Source: a bacterium (GTDB lineage: Bacteria > Bacillota > Bacilli > Lactobacillales > Streptococcaceae). From it: a DNA stretch of 64,000 nucleotides. Where the stretch lies: the NCBI GenBank assembly GCA_905221345.1, contig CAJNCW010000001.1:317042-381041 (forward strand), written 5' to 3'. A model generated the notes under the pieces. The model was given only the letters and a program-made list of their open reading frames with translations. It did not search any database and had not been told where the DNA came from. The position numbers were made by a program, and so were the translations under genes. Below, piece after piece: positions 9,322 through 18,750 of the stretch (position 1 is the stretch's first letter; each line of letters begins with the position of its first letter).

Positions 9322-10380
9322 TTACTTACCTCCTTTAACTTGTTTTTTCGGTTTGACAAAGCGTTCGATAATGTAGTGAACGCTGACAAAGAAGATAATA
9401 GACGCTGTTACAATGCTGACAAGCTCAGACGGAACTTGCGCTGCGTTCATACCTGGCGCACCAACTTGCAGAACACCAAATAAGAAGGCTGCAAAGAGGA
9501 TCCCAATTGGTGAATTTCCAGCAAGCAAACTAACTGCCATCCCGTTAAATCCGATAGCTAATGATGAACCTTGAACGTAAACGTTTTGGAAGGTTCCTAG
9601 ACCTTCGACAGCTCCACCAAGACCAGCCAAAGCACCAGAGATAATCATTGATAGGATGATTGTACGTTTTGCTGAAATACCAGCGTACTCTGAAGCATGG
9701 GGATTGAGACCGACTGCACGAATTTCAAAACCGAGAGTCGTTTTCTTAAGCAAGAACCAAATCACCCCAACAGCAATGATAGCAAAGAAGATACCGATAT
9801 TCATCCGAGAATTGCCAGTCAACTCAGATAACCATGGTGTCTGGTAACTAGCATTGGCACTCACACGAATCGTTGAGTCTGTACTTTGCATAAAGTCTTT
9901 CGGGAAAGAATGAATAAAGGCGTTCCCTACATACAATACAATGTAGTTCATCATGATGGTCACGATGACCTCTGACGTACCGAGATAGGCTCTGAGGATC
10001 CCTGGAATCGCACCAACAATTCCACCTGCGATCAGAGCAATCACTACAGTCGCTAGAATCAACATTGGGCGTGGCATGTCTGGATGCGACAAGGCAAACC
10101 AACCGCTGAGAATCCATCCCGCAAGCGCTTGACCAGGAAGTCCAACGTTAAAGAAACCTGCCCGACTAGCAACGGTAAAACCAAGACCAATCAATACTAG
10201 AGGCCCCATGGCACGAAAAATTTCCCCAATCCCACGGAGGCTACCAAAAGCTGTATAGAACAACTCCTCATAGCCCCAGATAGCATCGTAGCCGAAGATC
10301 CACATGACAATAGCTCCGAGCAAGATTCCTAAGAATACGGAAATCAAGGGAACCGAAATTTGTTGTAATTTTTTAGACAT
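9322..10380 (-). CDS. Nucleoside ABC transporter permease (first)
   Basis: The start is placed at ATG 10380 (protein begins MSKKLQQISVPLIS) because AGGAG precedes it at good spacing; a longer frame begins inside the ATPase gene. The 352-residue protein has about nine membrane helices and the conserved ASRAGFFNVGLPGQALAGW and RAVGLNPHASEYAGIS segments of nucleoside-type permeases. It overlaps the ATPase stop by eight bases, indicating translational coupling. It partners the downstream permease. Confidence 0.9.
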   Translation of the reverse strand: MSKKLQQISVPLISVFLGILLGAIVMWIFGYDAIWGYEELFYTAFGSLRGIGEIFRAMGPLVLIGLGFTVASRAGFFNVGLPGQALAGWILSGWFALSHPDMPRPMLILATVVIALIAGGIVGAIPGILRAYLGTSEVIVTIMMNYIVLYVGNAFIHSFPKDFMQSTDSTIRVSANASYQTPWLSELTGNSRMNIGIFFAIIAVGVIWFLLKKTTLGFEIRAVGLNPHASEYAGISAKRTIILSMIISGALAGLGGAVEGLGTFQNVYVQGSSLAIGFNGMAVSLLAGNSPIGILFAAFLFGVLQVGAPGMNAAQVPSELVSIVTASIIFFVSVHYIIERFVKPKKQVKGGK

Positions 10381-11908
10381 CACTCTTCTCCTTTCCCAAG
10401 TTTCCACCTGCCATCAAGACACCAAGTTCTTGTTTGTTAGTCGTTTCTGGCGACACAATCCCCTGAATCTTACCATCATGAATAACAGCAATTCGGTCTG
10501 AGACATTTAAAATCTCATCCAATTCAAAGCTGACAACAAGAACAGCTTTCCCGTTATCGCGCTCTTCAATCAAACGTTTGTGGATATATTCAATGGCACC
10601 GACATCCAAACCACGAGTTGGTTGGCTGACGATAAGGAGTTCAGGATCACGATCAATCTCACGAGCAATAATCGCTTTTTGTTGATTTCCTCCTGAAAGA
10701 GCTGCTGCTGGAACAAATTCGTTTGCCGCACGGACGTCAAATTCTTCCATTAATTTCCTAGCATGTGAAGTGATATTGGCATAGTTCAAAATACCATTCT
10801 TACTGAGTGGTTCTTTATAGTAGGTTTGAAGAGCGATATTTTCTGAAATCATCATCTCCAAAATCAAGCCATCACGGTGACGGTCTTCAGGAACATGCCC
10901 TACACTGAGTTCCGTAATTTGTCGTGGGTGCATTCCCACGATTGATTTGCCTTTTAATTCAACGCTACCTGACTCAACCTTACGAAGACCTGTAATGGCT
11001 TGAATGAGTTCAGATTGACCATTGCCATCAATACCTGCAATACCAACAATCTCACCAGCACGAACATCCAAAGAAAGATTCTTCACAGCTGGTACACCGC
11101 GATTTTCATTAACAACCAAGTCCTTGATAGACAAGACCACTTCTTTGGGTTGTGGTGCTTGTTTTTCCGTTTTGAAGGAGACAGAGCGCCCTACCATCAT
11201 CTCTGCCAAGTCAGCATTGGTAGCTCCAGCGATTTCAACCGTCTGGATTGATTTACCACGACGGATAACTGTCACTCGATTAGATACCGCACGAATCTCA
11301 TCTAACTTGTGGGTGATTAGGATGATGGATTTGCCTTCCTTGACAAGATTACGCATAATTGCCATCAACTCGTCAATCTCTGAAGGAGTCAATACAGCTG
11401 TAGGTTCATCAAAGATAAGGATATCAGCACCACGATAAAGTGTTTTCAAGATTTCTACACGTTGTTGGGCACCAACGGAAATATCCGCCACCTTAGCAGC
11501 AGGATCCACTGCCAAACCATAACGTTCAGAAAGAGCCTTGATTTCTCTAGTAGCTTCGGCTATATCTAGCATACCATTTTTAGTGATTTCACTTCCTAAA
11601 ATGATATTTTCAGCTACTGTAAAAGCTTCAACCAGCATAAAATGTTGGTGAACCATCCCGATTCCAAGACTAGCGGCTTTAGAAGGAGAGTCTAGTTTTA
11701 CAACCTGACCATTCACTGCAATTTCACCACTAGTTGGCTCAAGAAGTCCTGCCAGCATATTCATCAGAGTGGATTTACCCGCTCCATTTTCTCCTAAAAG
11801 TGCATGGATTTCACCTTTTCGCAGTTGCAAGTTGATCTTGTCGTTTGCTACAAATTCACCAAACACCTTGGTAATATCCCGCATCTCAATGACATTTTCG
11901 TGTGCCAT
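10373..11908 (-). CDS. Nucleoside ABC transporter ATP-binding protein, tandem NBDs
   Basis: A 511-residue protein with two ABC modules. Module 1 has Walker A GENGAGKST (about 39-47), signature SVGAQQRVEI and Walker B ILIFDEPTAVL. Module 2 has a degenerate Walker A (GIDGNGQSEL, no lysine), signature SGGNQQKAI and VSQPTRGLD, as is usual in RbsA/MglA-like ATPases of the nucleoside and BMP family. It energises import by the two permeases downstream. A 136-base gap with two hairpins separates it from the lipoprotein gene. Confidence 0.92.
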   Translation of the reverse strand: MAHENVIEMRDITKVFGEFVANDKINLQLRKGEIHALLGENGAGKSTLMNMLAGLLEPTSGEIAVNGQVVKLDSPSKAASLGIGMVHQHFMLVEAFTVAENIILGSEITKNGMLDIAEATREIKALSERYGLAVDPAAKVADISVGAQQRVEILKTLYRGADILIFDEPTAVLTPSEIDELMAIMRNLVKEGKSIILITHKLDEIRAVSNRVTVIRRGKSIQTVEIAGATNADLAEMMVGRSVSFKTEKQAPQPKEVVLSIKDLVVNENRGVPAVKNLSLDVRAGEIVGIAGIDGNGQSELIQAITGLRKVESGSVELKGKSIVGMHPRQITELSVGHVPEDRHRDGLILEMMISENIALQTYYKEPLSKNGILNYANITSHARKLMEEFDVRAANEFVPAAALSGGNQQKAIIAREIDRDPELLIVSQPTRGLDVGAIEYIHKRLIEERDNGKAVLVVSFELDEILNVSDRIAVIHDGKIQGIVSPETTNKQELGVLMAGGNLGKEKSDV

Positions 11909-11973
11909 ATGCTCTTCCTTTCAGAGGTTTATTTTATTTCAATAAAACCTGCTAATCACATTAACAAGCTCTA

Positions 11974-12023
11974 TTGAGACAAAAATTGTCTCAATTCTTA
12001 AAGAAGCGACCGATGGCCGCTTC
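11974..12023 (-). promoter_or_regulatory. Intercistronic hairpin pair between lipoprotein and ATPase genes
   Basis: Two stem-loops occupy the gap: a 9-bp perfect stem (11974-11982 with 11986-11994) and a 9-bp stem with one mismatch (12003-12011 with 12015-12023) followed on the minus strand by a short T run. Such structures often attenuate read-through or protect the upstream mRNA so that the binding protein is made in excess of the membrane parts. That role is inference. Confidence 0.5.
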
Positions 12024-12044
12024 CTAAGAAATGACTTTTATTCA

Positions 12045-13100
12045 TTATTTTTCAGGAACTTTTACACTTCCGTCAAGGATTTTAGCTTTTGCATCTTCGA
12101 CAGCTTTTTTACCTTCTTCTGAAAGGTTTGTTACTGCCAAGTCAACCCCTTTATCTTTCAATGAGTAGACGATAACTTGTCCACCAGGGAATTCACCTTT
12201 TTCTGTTTTGTTGGCAATATCTTTTACAGTTGTACCAACTTGTTTCAATGTAGATACAAGAACGAAGTTTGATTCTTTACCATCTTTAGAAGTGTATTTA
12301 CCTTCTGCTGCTTGGTCACGGTCTACACCAATAACCCAAACTTTTTCGTTTTCATTTTTGCTTTCGTTCAAAGATTTTGCTTCAGCAAAGACACCAGCAC
12401 CTGTACCACCAGCTGCTTGGTAGACAACGTCTGCACCTGCAGCGTATTGAGCTGCTGCAATTGTTTTACCTTTGGCAGCATCACCAAATGAACCAGCGTA
12501 GTCAACTTGTACTTTGATAGATGGGTCTACTGACGCAACACCAGCCTTAAATCCAGCAGCGAAACGTGAAATAACTTCAGATTCGATACCACCTACAAAA
12601 CCAACTTGTTTTGTTTTAGTTGTTTTAGCTGCTGCAACACCAGCAAGGTAAGCTGCTTCGTTATCAGCAAATGTTACGCTCGCAACATTCTTTTGATCTT
12701 TGATCACATCATCAATCAAGACATAGTTTAAGTCAGAGTGGTCTTTTGCTGCCTCTTCAACTGCATTGTGAAGTGCAAAACCAACACCGAAGATCAGGTT
12801 GTAACTTCCAGCCGCTTGTTGCAAGTTGTTAGCATAGTCTGCTTCGCTTGTTGATTGGAAATAAGTAAAGCCTTTATCTTTAGAAAGATTGTGTTCTTTA
12901 CCCCAGTCTTGCAAACCTTCCCAAGCTGATTGGTTAAATGATTTATCATCAACACCACCAGTATCTGTTACGATCGCTGCTTTCGTCTTCATTTCAGATG
13001 AAGATGAAGCTGCGTTACGAGAAGAGCGGTTACCACATGCAGCAAGTCCAACTGCTGCCACTGCAACTAGACCAAGGCCTAGCCATTGTTTCTTGTTCAT
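12045..13100 (-). CDS. pnrA: Nucleoside-binding lipoprotein of the BMP/PnrA family
   Basis: The start is set at ATG 13100 (MNKKQWLGLGLVAVAAVGLA) with AGGAGG just upstream; an earlier in-frame ATG at 13139 lacks support. The 351-residue precursor has a lipoprotein signal with lipobox LAAC, then a serine-rich linker and a periplasmic-binding fold with VTDTGGVDDKSFNQ and VGFVGGIES, typical of Med/BMP/PnrA proteins. Pneumococcal PnrA binds purine and pyrimidine nucleosides. It is encoded between cdd and the transporter ATPase, fitting nucleoside capture for the salvage enzymes in the same operon. Confidence 0.93.
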   Translation of the reverse strand: MNKKQWLGLGLVAVAAVGLAACGNRSSRNAASSSSEMKTKAAIVTDTGGVDDKSFNQSAWEGLQDWGKEHNLSKDKGFTYFQSTSEADYANNLQQAAGSYNLIFGVGFALHNAVEEAAKDHSDLNYVLIDDVIKDQKNVASVTFADNEAAYLAGVAAAKTTKTKQVGFVGGIESEVISRFAAGFKAGVASVDPSIKVQVDYAGSFGDAAKGKTIAAAQYAAGADVVYQAAGGTGAGVFAEAKSLNESKNENEKVWVIGVDRDQAAEGKYTSKDGKESNFVLVSTLKQVGTTVKDIANKTEKGEFPGGQVIVYSLKDKGVDLAVTNLSEEGKKAVEDAKAKILDGSVKVPEK

Positions 13101-13190
13101 TACTGAACCTCCTAAATAAGATGTGCAACGATGTTGCAAGTATAGATCGTTTGGTCACGTAGACCACAGCCACTCGAAGAGTAGCTCAGA

Positions 13191-13580
13191 CTAATTTAAG
13201 TCTGTAAATGAGTATGGAAGTAACTCCCCGACCGTCATCTCGACCGTCGATTTATCTTTAGCAACTAAAGTCACTTTTAGATCTTGTTCAAAAAACTCAA
13301 CCATGACCTGACGACAAGCACCACATGGCGAGATGGGTTTTTCAGTTTGTCCGTAGACAATCAACTCTGAAAACTCCCGTTGTCCCTCCGAAACTGCTTT
13401 GAAAATAGCGGTACGCTCTCCACAATTGGTCAAAGGATAACTAGCATTCTCGATATTAACACCCGTATAAATGCTACCATCCTTGGCTACTAAAACAGCT
13501 CCGATAGGAAAGTGAGAATAGGGGACATAGGCTTGTTTGCTGGTTTCAATTGCTAGTTCAATCAACTCAGTAGTCGCCAT
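13191..13580 (-). CDS. cdd: Cytidine deaminase
   Basis: A 129-residue tetramer-type cytidine deaminase converting cytidine and deoxycytidine to uridine and deoxyuridine. The zinc site is visible as NCGERTA (Cys ligand and catalytic Glu) and PCGACRQ (two Cys ligands); the ENASYPLT substrate loop is also present. The start overlaps the deoC stop by 14 bases. It feeds the pyrimidine nucleoside phosphorylase encoded two genes upstream. Confidence 0.96.
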   Translation of the reverse strand: MATTELIELAIETSKQAYVPYSHFPIGAVLVAKDGSIYTGVNIENASYPLTNCGERTAIFKAVSEGQREFSELIVYGQTEKPISPCGACRQVMVEFFEQDLKVTLVAKDKSTVEMTVGELLPYSFTDLN

Positions 13581-14229
13581 CCGCTAATTCTCCTTTTAAG
13601 ATTGCTAGACCAGCAGATGTCCCGATACGAGTAGCGCCTGCTCCCACAAAAGCAAGAGCGTCCGCATAAGAACGAGCACCACCAGCTGCCTTAACTCCCA
13701 TATCTGGCCCGACTGTTTTACGCATCAACTTAACATCCTCTATAGTGGCACCACCAGTTGAAAAGCCAGTAGATGTTTTGACAAAGTCAGCGCCTGCTTT
13801 TTGGGATAATTGGCAGGCCACAACCTTTTCATCGTCTGTCAACAAGCAAGCTTCGATAATGACTTTCACCAACTTGTCACCACTTGCTTCTACGACAGCA
13901 CGGATGTCCGATCCAACTAAATCTAGATTGCCTGATTTGAGGGCACCAACATTGATAACCATATCAATCTCATCTGCACCGTTTTGGACAGCTTCTGTTG
14001 TTTCAAAAGCTTTCACAGCTGAAGTTGTTGCTCCCAAAGGAAAACCTACTACTGTACAAACCTTTACATCTGAGCCTTCAAGTCCTGTTTTCGCATGTTT
14101 AACCCATGTGGGATTGACACAAACACTGGCAAAGTCATACTCACGCGCTTCAGATAGCAAACAATCAATTTGTTCTTGGCTCGCATCTTGCTTCAAAAGC
14201 GTATGATCGATATATTTATTTAACTTCAT
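13567..14229 (-). CDS. deoC: Deoxyribose-phosphate aldolase
   Basis: A 220-residue class I aldolase that splits 2-deoxyribose-5-phosphate into glyceraldehyde-3-phosphate and acetaldehyde. The Schiff-base lysine lies in FVKTSTGF, the second active lysine in [11 protein letters not shown], and the N-terminal [10 protein letters not shown] is diagnostic. Length is normal. It lies 19 bases after pdp and overlaps cdd, so it is part of the salvage operon. Confidence 0.97.
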   Translation of the reverse strand: MKLNKYIDHTLLKQDASQEQIDCLLSEAREYDFASVCVNPTWVKHAKTGLEGSDVKVCTVVGFPLGATTSAVKAFETTEAVQNGADEIDMVINVGALKSGNLDLVGSDIRAVVEASGDKLVKVIIEACLLTDDEKVVACQLSQKAGADFVKTSTGFSTGGATIEDVKLMRKTVGPDMGVKAAGGARSYADALAFVGAGATRIGTSAGLAILKGELADGDY

Positions 14230-14248
14230 ATTCGGATTCTCCCTGATT

Positions 14249-15526
14249 TTATGAGATAATTTCTATAATTTCTCGTAAACTTTGCACTCCATCATTTATT
14301 TTAACATATTTTTGAAATTCTGTAACTAGTTCAGAAGAAATTTTTCCATTTGTATAAACTTTTGCAACAATTTCTCCTTTTTGAACGGAGTCTCCAACTT
14401 TCTTTTCAAAAACAATCCCTGTTTCATAGTCCAAGTCATCAGACTTGACTGCACGACCAGCCCCTAGTCTCATGGCATAGAGCCCAAATTCCATAGCTGG
14501 AAGAGCTGAAATAACACCCATTTCTTGAGCAGGGACTTCCACCACATGGTCAACTTTGACTGGGCGATAGAGATCTTCTAAATCACCGCCTTGAGCTACT
14601 ACCATTTCTTCAAACTTAACCAGTGCTTGGCCATTATCAAGATGTTGACGGATTTCCTCGACCGTTTTCTCAACATCAGCCAAAGCAAGCATAATCTGAG
14701 CTAACTCGCAGATAAAGTGACTAATATCTTCTCGGCCTTCTCCTTGAAGAATCTCGATTGCCTCAAGAATTTCGAGACGATTGCCAATGGCTCTTCCCAA
14801 GGGTTGGCTCATATCGGTAATGACTGCTACCGTCTTTCGACCAACGGCCTTACCAAGATCCACCATGGTTTGAGCCAATTCGCGCGCCTCATCAACCGTC
14901 TTCATAAAGGCACCCTCACCGACCGTTACGTCTAGCAAAATGGCATCCGCTCCTGCAGCAATTTTCTTGCTCATCACCGAACTAGCAATCAATGGGATCG
15001 TGTCGACAGTTGCTGTCACATCACGGAGGGCATAGAGAAGTTTGTCTGCTTTAACCAGCTGGTCAGACTGACCAATGACAGATACACCGATGTCCTGTAC
15101 CTGACGAATGAAATCTTCTTGACTTCGCTCGACTTGATAGCCCTTAATAGACTCCAATTTATCAATTGTCCCACCAGTATGGCCAAGACCACGACCACTC
15201 ATTTTAGCAACGGGTACACCGAAACTCGCAACAAGGGGAGCCAAGATTAAGGTCACCTTATCACCTACACCACCAGTCGAATGCTTATCAACTTTAATCC
15301 CATCAATAGCTGACAAATCAAACTCCTGACCCGTTTTAACCATATTCATCGTCAGATCAGAAATCTCACGTGTGGTCATTCCTTTAAAATAAACAGCCAT
15401 AGCAAAAGCAGACATCTGATAGTCTGGAACAGTTCCAGCCACATAGCCTTCTACCAACCATTTGATTTCAGCTGCGGTCAGTTCTTGACCATCTCGTTTC
15501 TTTTGGATTAAATCAACTGCTCTCAT
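14249..15526 (-). CDS. pdp: Pyrimidine-nucleoside phosphorylase
   Basis: A 425-residue enzyme that phosphorolyses uridine, thymidine and deoxyuridine to base plus (deoxy)ribose-1-phosphate. The phosphate-binding motif [14 protein letters not shown], the [11 protein letters not shown] loop and the N-terminal [13 protein letters not shown] are clear. The C-terminal alpha/beta domain is complete. The start overlaps the methyltransferase stop by four bases (ATGA type), so translation is coupled. Confidence 0.97.
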   Translation of the reverse strand: MRAVDLIQKKRDGQELTAAEIKWLVEGYVAGTVPDYQMSAFAMAVYFKGMTTREISDLTMNMVKTGQEFDLSAIDGIKVDKHSTGGVGDKVTLILAPLVASFGVPVAKMSGRGLGHTGGTIDKLESIKGYQVERSQEDFIRQVQDIGVSVIGQSDQLVKADKLLYALRDVTATVDTIPLIASSVMSKKIAAGADAILLDVTVGEGAFMKTVDEARELAQTMVDLGKAVGRKTVAVITDMSQPLGRAIGNRLEILEAIEILQGEGREDISHFICELAQIMLALADVEKTVEEIRQHLDNGQALVKFEEMVVAQGGDLEDLYRPVKVDHVVEVPAQEMGVISALPAMEFGLYAMRLGAGRAVKSDDLDYETGIVFEKKVGDSVQKGEIVAKVYTNGKISSELVTEFQKYVKINDGVQSLREIIEIIS

Positions 15527-16113
15527 TCTTTCACACTTCTAAGGATATAGTATCCCTTATCTTTCTTTACGATTTCACAATTTCCAAAAACGTCTTCCAT
15601 CTTGCTTTTGGCACTCGGAGCACCTTGCTTTTTCTGAATGACGATGGTTAAATCTCCTCCGCCTCTCAAAAATTCTCTGCTCTTTTCGATAATCTCATGA
15701 ACAACCTGCTTGCCCGCTCGAATAGGCGGATTGGAAATAACATGGTCAAAATTCCCTTCAACTTGTTCATAGATATTGGATTGGAAAATAGTTGCTTCTA
15801 CTTTATTTCGTTCAGCATTTTGTCGCGCTAAGTCTAGAGCACGATTATTGATATCAATCATGGTCGCCTGAACTCCATAAGCCTTGACCAATGACAAACC
15901 CAATGGCCCATAACCACAACCCACATCAAGGACCTTCTCTCCTTTGTTAACCTCTAGGCACTTGAGCAAGAGCTGACTCCCAAAGTCAACCATTTTCTTG
16001 CTAAAAACACCCGCATCCGTCAAAAAGGTCATGTTTTCTCCCAACAACTCCACTCTCAACTCATGAATGTCGTGAGCAGCATCAGGATTTTCTGCATAAT
16101 ACATTTTACTCAT
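15523..16113 (-). CDS. Class I SAM methyltransferase, RsmC-like
   Basis: A 196-residue protein with SAM-binding motif I LDVGCGYGPLGL and the catalytic-site motif SNPPIRAG, an NPPF/NPPY variant seen in rRNA guanine-N2 methyltransferases such as RsmC. The C-terminal half of RsmC alone is represented, as is usual in Firmicutes. The target RNA is not established. It heads the nucleoside salvage operon. The -10 box lies six bases before the ATG, so the message is probably leaderless. Confidence 0.85.
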   Translation of the reverse strand: MSKMYYAENPDAAHDIHELRVELLGENMTFLTDAGVFSKKMVDFGSQLLLKCLEVNKGEKVLDVGCGYGPLGLSLVKAYGVQATMIDINNRALDLARQNAERNKVEATIFQSNIYEQVEGNFDHVISNPPIRAGKQVVHEIIEKSREFLRGGGDLTIVIQKKQGAPSAKSKMEDVFGNCEIVKKDKGYYILRSVKE

Positions 16114-16119
16114 AAAACT

Positions 16120-16159
16120 ATTTTACCATAATTTAGCTTGAATTGTAAATCGTTTACAA
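16120..16159 (-). promoter_or_regulatory. Promoter and palindromic operator of the nucleoside operon
   Basis: On the minus strand -35 TTTACA (16144-16149), an 18-base spacer and extended -10 TGGTAAAAT (hexamer 16120-16125) are seen. A palindrome with seven-base arms (TTGTAAA and TTTACAA, 16143-16159, three-base centre) overlaps the -35 box. It resembles but does not match a CcpA cre site; a nucleoside-responsive or catabolite repressor is the likely ligand. Confidence 0.55.
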
Positions 16160-16174
16160 AGTGATGATCAAATG

Positions 16175-16218
16175 AAAAAAGACTGAAGAATCCTAGTCAA
16201 AAAACCTTTTCTTCAATC
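16175..16218 (-). terminator. Terminator after the small membrane protein gene
   Basis: A 10-bp stem (16181-16190 with 16209-16218, one wobble) with a large loop is followed on the minus strand by a T run. It ends transcription from the gene at 16317-16721 before the nucleoside operon promoter. Confidence 0.5.
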
Positions 16219-16316
16219 TCTTTCAATTATTAGAAATACATTACAATCTATCGGGAACTACAAATTATCATAGTCAGGAAGAAACAGATCGTTTGTAATC
16301 AGGCGCATTTTTATTA

Positions 16317-16721
16317 CTATTTCTTAACCTTAAAATACTTTATTATCAACAAGATTCCCAATATGATGTTTAGATAAAAACCCAACTGATAAGTTTGTGT
16401 CAAGATTTCCAAACTTGTCCAAAGTCGTATCAAATCTTCTAGTGACATACGGAATAAATAACCCTCTGTAGCAATCCATAGGACTAAAAAGAAATAACTA
16501 CCCGCAGCAAGCCATTTCGTCCACCGTTTTTTTAGTATGAAAGCAATCAAGAGCGAACAGATAAAGACAACTGTTACAATAGCATGTTCCATCAAAAAAG
16601 TAAAACCGTAATAGGTTTCCACAAAACGTCTACCATTATCCGCATTCGCTCCTTTTATAAAAGGTAAGGCAAAACTGAGAATAAAACAGAGTTCCAATAT
16701 ATAACTTTTTAAGATTTTCAT
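16317..16721 (-). CDS. Small four-helix membrane protein
   Basis: A 134-residue hydrophobic protein with four predicted membrane helices (for example VTVVFICSLLIAFIL and LGFYLNIILGILLIIKYF) and a basic C-terminus. No known family is recognised. A good Shine-Dalgarno run (AGGAGG) precedes the ATG at 16721. It lies between the divergent coaA gene and the nucleoside operon. Confidence 0.6.
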   Translation of the reverse strand: MKILKSYILELCFILSFALPFIKGANADNGRRFVETYYGFTFLMEHAIVTVVFICSLLIAFILKKRWTKWLAAGSYFFLVLWIATEGYLFRMSLEDLIRLWTSLEILTQTYQLGFYLNIILGILLIIKYFKVKK

Positions 16722-16923
16722 GACACACCTCCTATAAGTTGCGAACTAAAAAAGCCCACTTTTAATAACTGATAAGTCTTCAGAAACAATTCTCTATCTC
16801 ATCATTAAATTATTCAACCTCCATCTACCTCTATTATACGATATTGACTTACTACCATCAAGAAACCGCTTTATCTTTTTAGCTTTTTATGGTATGATAA
16901 ACAAAATATCTAGGGGAAAACAA

Positions 16924-17844
16924 ATGACCAACGAATTTTTACATTTTGAAAAAATCAGTCGCCAGACTTGGCAATCATTGCATCGCAAAACAACCCCTCC
17001 TTTGACAGAGGAAGAGTTAGAATCCATCAAGAGTTTCAATGACCAAATCAGCCTACAAGATGTGACAGATATTTATTTACCATTGGCTCATCTCATCCAA
17101 ATTTACAAACGCACCAAAGAAGATTTAGCCTTCTCTAAGGGAATTTTTCTCCAAAGAGAGAGTAAATCTCAGCCCTTCATCATCGGAGTTTCAGGAAGTG
17201 TTGCTGTCGGAAAATCAACGACTAGCCGACTTCTGCAAATCCTTCTCTCTCGTACAGTTACTGATGCTACTGTAGAATTGGTGACAACTGACGGTTTTCT
17301 CTATCCCAATCAAACCTTGATGGACCAAGATATCTTAAATCGCAAAGGTTTTCCTGAAAGTTACGATATGGAAGCCTTGTTGAATTTTCTTGACCGCCTA
17401 AAGAATGGGCAAGATGTCGATATTCCTGTCTATTCTCATGAAGTGTATGACATCGTTCCTGGGGAAAAGCAACGTGTCAAAGCCGCTGACTTTGTTATTG
17501 TCGAAGGCATCAATGTCTTTCAAAACCCTCAAAATGAGCGCCTTTACATCACTGATTTCTTTGATTTCTCCATCTATGTGGATGCTGCTGTCGAAGACAT
17601 TGAAAGCTGGTATCTGGATCGTTTCTTGAAACTGCTCAGCTTTGCCCAGAATGATCCCAACAGCTACTATCACCGCTTTACGCAAATGCCGATTGGAGAA
17701 GTTGAATCCTTTGCTCATCAGATCTGGGCCAGCATTAATCTAATAAATCTACAAAACTATATCGAACCGACAAGGAATCGTGCCGAGGTTATTCTCCACA
17801 AGACTAAAAATCACGAAATCGATGAAATTTACCTAAAAAAATAA
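16924..17844 (+). CDS. coaA: Pantothenate kinase, type I
   Basis: The start is taken as ATG 16924 ([16 protein letters not shown]) preceded by AGGGG at good spacing; an earlier in-frame ATG at 16894 falls within the promoter. The 306-residue enzyme phosphorylates pantothenate, the first and regulated step of coenzyme A synthesis. Walker A is [12 protein letters not shown] (about 94-105), followed by the TTDGFLYPN and FPESYD segments typical of type I PanK. A TATGAT -10 with an upstream TGG lies just before the gene. Confidence 0.96.
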   Translation: MTNEFLHFEKISRQTWQSLHRKTTPPLTEEELESIKSFNDQISLQDVTDIYLPLAHLIQIYKRTKEDLAFSKGIFLQRESKSQPFIIGVSGSVAVGKSTTSRLLQILLSRTVTDATVELVTTDGFLYPNQTLMDQDILNRKGFPESYDMEALLNFLDRLKNGQDVDIPVYSHEVYDIVPGEKQRVKAADFVIVEGINVFQNPQNERLYITDFFDFSIYVDAAVEDIESWYLDRFLKLLSFAQNDPNSYYHRFTQMPIGEVESFAHQIWASINLINLQNYIEPTRNRAEVILHKTKNHEIDEIYLKK

Positions 17845-17851
17845 TTTTCCC

Positions 17852-17880
17852 TTGTCAAAACCTAAGTTTTCATATATAAT
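17852..17880 (+). promoter_or_regulatory. rpsT promoter
   Basis: -35 TTGTCA (17852-17857) and -10 TATAAT (17875-17880) are separated by 17 bases, immediately after coaA and 31 bases before the rpsT start. Confidence 0.75.
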
Positions 17881-17911
17881 GGTATAGTTAGTAAATATGG
17901 AGGTAAGAACA

Positions 17912-18148
17912 TTGGCAAACATTAAATCAGCTATCAAACGCGCTGAATTGAACGTTAAACAAAACGAAAAAAACTCAGCTCAAAAATCAGCTATGCGTAC
18001 TGCTATCAAAGCTTTCGAAGCAAACCCTTCTGAAGAACTTTTCCGTGCTGCTAGCTCAGCTATCGACAAAGCAGAAACTAAAGGTTTGATTCACAAAAAT
18101 AAAGCAAGCCGCGACAAAGCTCGTCTTTCAGCTAAACTTGCTAAATAA
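17912..18148 (+). CDS. rpsT: 30S ribosomal protein S20
   Basis: The start is the TTG at 17912 (protein [13 protein letters not shown]), set by GGAGGT seven bases upstream. An ATG at 17897 overlaps that ribosome site and would add five residues not seen in S20. The 78-residue basic protein binds 16S rRNA and its codon use is strongly biased, as for a highly expressed gene. A TTG start is notable for a ribosomal protein and may help set its level. Confidence 0.95.
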
Positions 18149-18150
18149 GA

Positions 18151-18175
18151 AACAGTCCATAGAGGCTGTTTTTTT
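18151..18175 (+). terminator. rpsT terminator
   Basis: A seven-bp stem with one wobble (18151-18157 with 18164-18170) is followed by a run of seven T, directly after the rpsT stop. Confidence 0.75.
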
Positions 18176-18200
18176 GTCCTCTAATCAGAAAAGGTAGAAA

Positions 18201-18734
18201 ATGAAAATAGCAATCATCGGATATTCTGGAGCTGGTAAGTCAACTCTAGCTGAAAAGTTGTCAAACTACTACTCTATCCCAAAACTGCATGTGGATACAC
18301 TTCAATTTCAACCTGGTTGGCAAGACAGCGACCGCGATTGGATGGAAACTGAGATGAAAAACTTCCTCACTAGTCACTCAGACTGGGTCATCGATGGCAA
18401 CTACTCTTGGTGCTATTACGAGGAAAGAATGCAGGAAGCTGACCAAATCATCTTTCTCAACTTTTCCCCATGGACTTGTCTCTTTCGAGCCTTTAAACGG
18501 TATCTCACATACCGAGGTAAGGTCAGAGAAAGTATGGCAGCAGGCTGTCCTGAACGCTTTGACTGGGAATTTATCCGATGGATTCTCTGGGATGGGCGGA
18601 CAAAGAATGCCAAAGAACGTTATCAACGGGTTCAAGAAACCTATCCAGATAAAGTAATTGTCCTTAGGTCGCAAAAGGAGATGGACCACTTCTTAGAAAA
18701 TCTCGTACATAACAAGAAAAACCAACGTGCCTAA
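18201..18734 (+). CDS. P-loop kinase-like protein (FlaR / DNA topology modulation family)
   Basis: A 177-residue P-loop NTPase with Walker A GYSGAGKST at residues 7-15, then KLHVDTLQFQPGW and the WVIDGNYS segment, which define the adenylate-kinase-like proteins often annotated as topology modulation protein FlaR. The real substrate is not known. It starts 52 bases after rpsT and its stop codon lies inside the following terminator hairpin. Confidence 0.75.
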   Translation: MKIAIIGYSGAGKSTLAEKLSNYYSIPKLHVDTLQFQPGWQDSDRDWMETEMKNFLTSHSDWVIDGNYSWCYYEERMQEADQIIFLNFSPWTCLFRAFKRYLTYRGKVRESMAAGCPERFDWEFIRWILWDGRTKNAKERYQRVQETYPDKVIVLRSQKEMDHFLENLVHNKKNQRA

Positions 18735-18745
18735 CGTTGGTTTTT
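18717..18745. terminator. Bidirectional terminator overlapping a stop codon
   Basis: A 12-bp perfect stem (18717-18728 with 18734-18745, loop GCCTA) with A and T tracts serves the converging FlaR-like gene and metG. The TAA of the FlaR-like gene is within the loop and stem. Confidence 0.85.
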
Positions 18746-18750
18746 TGCTT

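Noticed and set aside
16143..16159. A CcpA cre site
   Set aside because: The palindrome has one base too many in the second half to match the cre consensus, so it is reported only as an operator of unknown ligand.
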